From the NCBI GenBank assembly GCA_907165065.1, contig OU015523.1:116276246-116340245 (forward strand): 64,000 nt of DNA, in the 5' to 3' direction. Positions 62,101 to 64,000 of this stretch are shown here, in pieces. The notes under the pieces are model-generated. The model was not told the origin of the DNA. It ran no database searches and saw only the letters and a program-made list of their open reading frames with translations. The stretch comes from Caprimulgus europaeus (taxonomy: Eukaryota; Chordata; Aves; Caprimulgiformes; Caprimulgidae). Every line of letters begins with the position of its first letter. Position 1 is the first letter of the stretch. Both the position numbers and the translations under genes were made by a program.

Positions 62101-62627
62101 TCTGCATGCAGGGAGATGTAGAGGTTACTTGTCACCAAAACACTGTTCTGCAATAGATGTGAAATGAGGTCCTGCAAGCACTCATGTAGTTTTGAAATTA
62201 GAAAACACCAAATGAAAAGTCCTTGAGGTAACATATTTTTTTCTCCCATAGACCTGGTTTTGGATTTCTGGACCTCTGTGCCTGTACTGTGTGGAAAGGC
62301 TGTACCGCTACATCCGCACCAATAAACCGGTCACAATAACTTCAGTGATAAGCCATCCTTCCAATGTCCTTGAAGTAAGGATGATGAAAGACGACTTTAA
62401 AGCAAGGCCTGGTCAGGTGAGTTAATGTGCTCCTAAAAAAATCACTGCTGTTCATCTGCATTATCTGTAGGAGTGACTTTGACTTTGTATGTACTAACAC
62501 ATCATTGAAAGTTTTGAACCTGTCTTTTCTATCATTTTATTTTCTCTGGCTAATTTTGTTTCAGTATGTTATTCTACACTGTCCAAGAGTGTCTGCACTG
62601 GAAAGCCATCCATTCACCCTTACAATG
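32085..62627 (+). CDS. NOX4: NOX4, NADPH oxidase 4 (exons 1-11, 3' part outside window)
   Basis: NOX4 is a membrane flavocytochrome that passes electrons from NADPH through FAD and two hemes to oxygen, giving mainly hydrogen peroxide. With CYBA (p22phox) it is largely constitutive. Eleven exons join in phase to give 362 residues (vertebrate NOX4 is about 578). The start MAVSCRSWLANEGSKH matches mammalian NOX4 apart from Cys5 (Trp in human, from memory). Heme ligands are expected at H105 and H119 in helix III and H194 and H207 in helix V; spacings 14 and 13 are those of the NOX family. The NOX4-specific E-loop holds H222 and C226, positions implicated in peroxide release, a second cysteine at C274, and N-glycosylation sequons at N230 and N236. 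The FAD motif HPFTLT is at 356-361. No stop or frame break occurs. The remaining FAD and NADPH domains lie to the right of the window. Confidence 0.97.
32142..32876 (+). other. NOX4: NOX4 intron 1
   Basis: A 735-bp intron whose first 300 bp are still CpG island, with further G-tracts (32,145-32,168 and 32,204-32,222). No repeat recognised. Confidence 0.9.
32877..32972 (+). CDS. NOX4: NOX4 coding exon 2
   Basis: Residues 20-51, covering the first membrane helix (LSLNVWLFWKTFLLY) and the HQMLG turn. The acceptor is TTTTAG, the donor GTGAGT, both phase 0. Intron 1 before it is only 735 bp. Confidence 0.97.
33961..33981. repeat. T21 homopolymer in intron 2
   Basis: Directly visible run of 21 T following CTCTTTTC-type pyrimidines. 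Confidence 0.95.
35750..35930 (+). repeat. Decayed CR1 LINE 3' end in intron 2
   Basis: The order CTCCATCTCTGGTGGCTTTC, then CCTGAGCAAACTTAATCTGA, then GGAGGTTGGA, then GAGGTCCCTTCCAACCAGAA is that of a CR1 3' end. Far more diverged than the intergenic copies. Confidence 0.8.
38284..38335. repeat. Two adjacent short palindromes in intron 2
   Basis: AATCCTGA and TCAGGATT form a perfect 8-bp inverted repeat with a 2-nt spacer at 38,284-38,301. Fifteen bases further on, TTAACCGAT and ATCGATTAA form an inverted repeat with one mismatch. Confidence 0.7.
43856..43966 (+). CDS. NOX4: NOX4 coding exon 3
   Basis: Residues 52-88 with the SRASASVLN motif typical of NOX enzymes, the second membrane helix and the basic end LRGSQK. 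Acceptor TTCAG, donor GTAAGT. It follows the 10.9-kb intron 2. Confidence 0.97.
43967..44877 (+). other. NOX4: NOX4 intron 3
   Basis: A 911-bp intron with no recognisable repeat or exon. Confidence 0.85.
44878..44962 (+). CDS. NOX4: NOX4 coding exon 4
   Basis: Residues 89-116 plus the first base of codon 117. It carries RRLLDKSKTFH and the first heme ligand H105. Acceptor TTATTAG, donor GTGAGA, phase 1. Confidence 0.97.
44963..45591 (+). other. NOX4: NOX4 intron 4
   Basis: A 629-bp intron with no recognisable repeat or exon. Confidence 0.85.
45592..45689 (+). CDS. NOX4: NOX4 coding exon 5
   Basis: Residues 117-149 with the second ligand H119 in HVAAHLVNALN. The junction with exon 4 gives Val-Leu where human NOX4, as I recall it, has Gly-Val. 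Acceptor TTTTTTTCAG, donor GTGAGC, phase 0 at the end. Confidence 0.96.
46000..46080 (+). repeat. Decayed CR1 LINE 3' tail in intron 5
   Basis: AATTGATCAAGCAGTTGAAT, then TAGGTGATTGTTGTAAGTCC, then TTTCCAACTGAAATA follow the CR1 tail order (GGACTAGATGAT...GGTCCCTTCCAACC) with many changes. Confidence 0.55.
46618..46690 (-). repeat. tRNA-derived SINE-like relic in intron 5
   Basis: The reverse complement reads AGCTGGGTGATTAGATCATT, then CACCCAGAGAGTGGAAGACC, then TTGGTTGTTGGTCC, the A box and B box order of tRNA-like SINEs. It shares CTAATCACSCAGCTATT with 28,730-28,757. Confidence 0.45.
47141..47182. repeat. A-rich simple repeat (AAAAAG)n in intron 5
   Basis: An A15 run followed by several A4-6G units, directly visible. 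Confidence 0.9.
47763..47790 (+). CDS. NOX4: NOX4 coding exon 6 (28-bp microexon)
   Basis: Encodes DPRKLLFAT plus one base. Its peptide matches the NOX4 DPRKLLF block exactly, and its phases (0 in, 1 out) fit both neighbours. Acceptor TTTTACAG, donor GTAAGC. Too short for ordinary open-frame scans, and skipping it would break the frame. Confidence 0.93.
47791..50876 (+). other. NOX4: NOX4 intron 6
   Basis: A 3.09-kb intron with only an uncertain ancient repeat (48,955-49,085). The 102-codon frame at 49,378-49,686 and the 94-codon frame at 50,271-50,555 have no family resemblance. Confidence 0.8.
48955..49085. repeat. Possible ancient amniote interspersed repeat
   Basis: TTATTATTTGTACTATGGGA followed by GCTGCACTGGGAGCTGTACA and AATGGTCTGTTCCCA resembles a widespread old amniote repeat with an ATT-rich start, a 'CACTGTGCTAGGCGCTGTAC' centre and a 'CAGTCCCTGCCC' end. 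The likeness is from memory and weak. Confidence 0.3.
50877..50949 (+). CDS. NOX4: NOX4 coding exon 7
   Basis: Completes Val159 and runs through PGLTGV and the fourth membrane helix to AI plus two bases of Arg183. Acceptor CTCTTAG, donor GTAAGA, phase 2 at the end. Confidence 0.96.
50950..55453 (+). other. NOX4: NOX4 intron 7
   Basis: A 4.5-kb intron with one old CR1 relic (53,615-53,845) and otherwise no recognised element. Confidence 0.85.
53615..53845 (+). repeat. Ancient CR1/L3-type LINE relic in intron 7
   Basis: GAGGACTTGATTACATTTAG near 53,664 and CTGGCTGGAAACTGACATTT then AGACATATTCAGACAAGAAG near 53,765-53,802 keep the order of old amniote CR1 elements (the coding block before and after 'NGWKLK'). 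Strongly diverged. Confidence 0.5.
55454..55534 (+). CDS. NOX4: NOX4 coding exon 8
   Basis: Encodes VSNYDIFWYTHNLFFVFYML with the third and fourth heme ligands H194 and H207, the fifth membrane helix. Acceptor TTTTCAG, donor GTAAGT, phase 2 at the end, splitting Gly210. Confidence 0.97.
55535..59962 (+). other. NOX4: NOX4 intron 8
   Basis: A 4.4-kb intron with an old minus-strand CR1 (56,500-56,745), T-rich tracts (56,440-56,457 and 59,139-59,160) and a possible palindromic relic near 57,680-57,760. Confidence 0.85.
56500..56745 (-). repeat. Ancient CR1 LINE relic in intron 8
   Basis: The plus strand reads GATGGATCTAACCTGTTCTA, then GACAGGTGTTTGTCTAACTT, then AACATCTGGTGACTGAGATC and CTCCCTAGGCAATCTGTTCC, the antisense of an old CR1 3' end. 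No octamers remain. Confidence 0.65.
59963..60191 (+). CDS. NOX4: NOX4 coding exon 9 (E-loop)
   Basis: Residues 211-286, nearly the whole extended third outer loop that sets NOX4 apart: KYQTNL, EEHPPGC (H222, C226), sequons NKT (230) and NMT (236), a stretch unlike mammals in the middle, then ICSEEPKFQSHFPE with C274. The donor is a weak GTCTGT; it is chosen because it gives the conserved FPE-TWFW junction in phase 0. The frame would otherwise stay open to 60,365. Confidence 0.93.
60192..62251 (+). other. NOX4: NOX4 intron 9
   Basis: A 2.06-kb intron. Its first 174 bases keep the exon 9 frame open for 57 codons to a TGA at 60,363-60,365. No interspersed repeat recognised. Confidence 0.85.
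62252..62416 (+). CDS. NOX4: NOX4 coding exon 10
   Basis: Residues 287-341: the sixth membrane helix (WFWISGPLCLYCVERLYRYI) and the first strand of the dehydrogenase region up to FKARPGQ. Acceptor CTCCCATAG, donor GTGAGT, phase 0. Confidence 0.97.
62565..62627 (+). CDS. NOX4: NOX4 coding exon 11
   Basis: Residues 342-362, including the FAD-binding HPFTLT motif. Acceptor TTTCAG, donor GTAAGA, phase 0. Intron 10 before it is only 148 bp. This is the last exon I can find in the window. Confidence 0.96.
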
Positions 62628-64000
62628 GTAAGAAGTACAGTTTTTTTTCTGTACTTTCCCTTTTATTTACATTTGGTAAGCAAATGGTCTTTATTTCCTT
62701 CAAGGTGAAAATTCCCTCCAGAAGACCTTATGTTTCATTCATGAGGGTACCAGTGAATATGAAATTGCATGATTATTATGTATGACAGTACTCAATACAT
62801 ATTTAATTTTCTCCACTGTTGAGAAAATGATAATGGCAATTTTTTTTTAAGTCTTCCATAAGTGAAAAACAATAATAAATAAAACAAATTCCATGTGATT
62901 TTCATCATTGTTTCATAGAAGAAGTTTTGGATATTTTTGTAGACCTTAACGCAGAATGAGCACAAATTGTAATGAATTTTCTGTCATCTTTCCTATTCAA
63001 TGAAAAGATGTTCCTGCAGCTGCCTTTTCCAAAGTTAGAAAACCATCAAGCTGAAAAAAGAAGTTTCTAAAATAATCCTGTACTTTATTTTTATATTAAG
63101 AGATATATGTATGACTTAAAATGATATACCAGTAAAGTCATTCAACACGGGGATTATTACTTACTCAGTAATAACTCAGATCTAGAATGGGAATGGGACC
63201 CCCTGGAGACAGACTGGCATAAAGTGAAATTGTATGTAAACAAACCTGAAGTTCTTCAGGAGTGAACAGTGCATAGACCTGGGAGATGGTATTTTGTTAC
63301 AAAAAGCTGAGTCTAAGGTTGAATATTAGTGTCAGCCTTTAGGATTGCCTTAAATGGATATTCTTCTTTAAGAAACCATGGAGATAAATATTCACATTTG
63401 ATTCTTTTCTTTGGACTGATAATTGATGCTTTATCTCTACTGAATTGTACCTAGAGCTATGGAATAGCTGAGATGTTTTACTGTTACCTGAAATTCAGAG
63501 GGCACAACCACGTCCTGCCCCCTTCCAGTTCTTCAGTTTTGTGAGGTGTTTCATGTGGGGTTTTTTTTTGGTTGGTTTTTGTTTCTTTGTGAGTTTTTTT
63601 TTAAATTTATTTATTTATATGATGAGCAAGTATCATATGTGGCAAGTAATGCCACAAATAAATCCATAATAAATTCCACCCAAAATAAATTTTGTGCTGT
63701 AAATCTCTGACTAAATCTCAGTTAAGGGAAGCTGCTTCTGTATAGCTTGGTGAAGCAATATTGGCGCTTGCTTAGCCTGATTTTTGCGAAGTTTTCCTGG
63801 CTATTCACTTTACTTAGAAGACAGAGGCATGTGTTATTTATCTATTGTTAACTCCAGTAGGCAATTTTTAAGGCTTTCCTCTGTACTCTGTATTGTGCAT
63901 GAAGATATCTGGATATGCAATGAGGAAAAATACTGTACATTGAGTATGATGGAACTGTGTCTGGCTTTCTGTGCAGAATGTTTCAGTCAGTATTTATTTA
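62628..64000 (+). other. NOX4: NOX4 intron 11, start
   Basis: Continues to the window edge without another recognisable NOX4 exon. It contains an AATAAATAAA cluster near 62,874-62,883 and T-rich text near 63,559-63,603, neither clearly functional. Confidence 0.75.

Overview
The window looks like nuclear DNA from a bird. It is AT-rich and almost free of open coding sequence on the left, carries many chicken-repeat-1 (CR1) LINE fragments (several ending in the family's ATTCTRTG octamers), holds one LTR of a type I associate with avian endogenous retroviruses, and contains a split vertebrate gene with GT-AG introns. CR1 abundance plus the protein sequence argue for Aves. The LTR type makes me lean to a neoavian bird rather than a fowl, but that is from memory.

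Positions 1 to about 31,400 are a gene-poor flank. I found no exon of a cellular gene there. It holds CR1 copies in both orientations (about 3.8, 5.0-5.9, 8.8-9.9, 11.1, 12.9-14.0, 15.7, 17.8-18.1, 20.2-20.7, 27.4-28.35 and 31.0-31.4 kb), a probable solo LTR with an internal tandem array and a 5-bp target duplication (16.45-17.6 kb), much older SINE and DNA-transposon-like relics, and simple repeats. Two CR1 copies are nested inside other CR1 copies.

A CpG island (about 31,620-32,450) marks the promoter and first exon of NOX4, the NADPH oxidase that makes hydrogen peroxide. Eleven coding exons on the + strand (32,085 to 62,627) read through in one frame with matching splice phases and encode the first 362 residues: the transmembrane heme domain with its four heme histidines, the long third outer loop (E-loop), and the start of the FAD-binding domain. 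The rest of the FAD and NADPH domains lies beyond the right edge, so the gene is partial only because the window stops. Intron 1 (735 bp) lies mostly inside the CpG island, intron 2 is 10.9 kb, and the introns carry only old, decayed repeats.

I see no prokaryotic system, CRISPR array, gene cluster or evidently new molecular system. The points most worth checking are the 213-codon open frame upstream of and in frame with the NOX4 start, G-quadruplex-like tracts at the promoter, the non-consensus exon 9 donor with a 57-codon read-through, the nested and internally deleted CR1 copies, the LTR tandem array, and several perfect or near-perfect palindromes.
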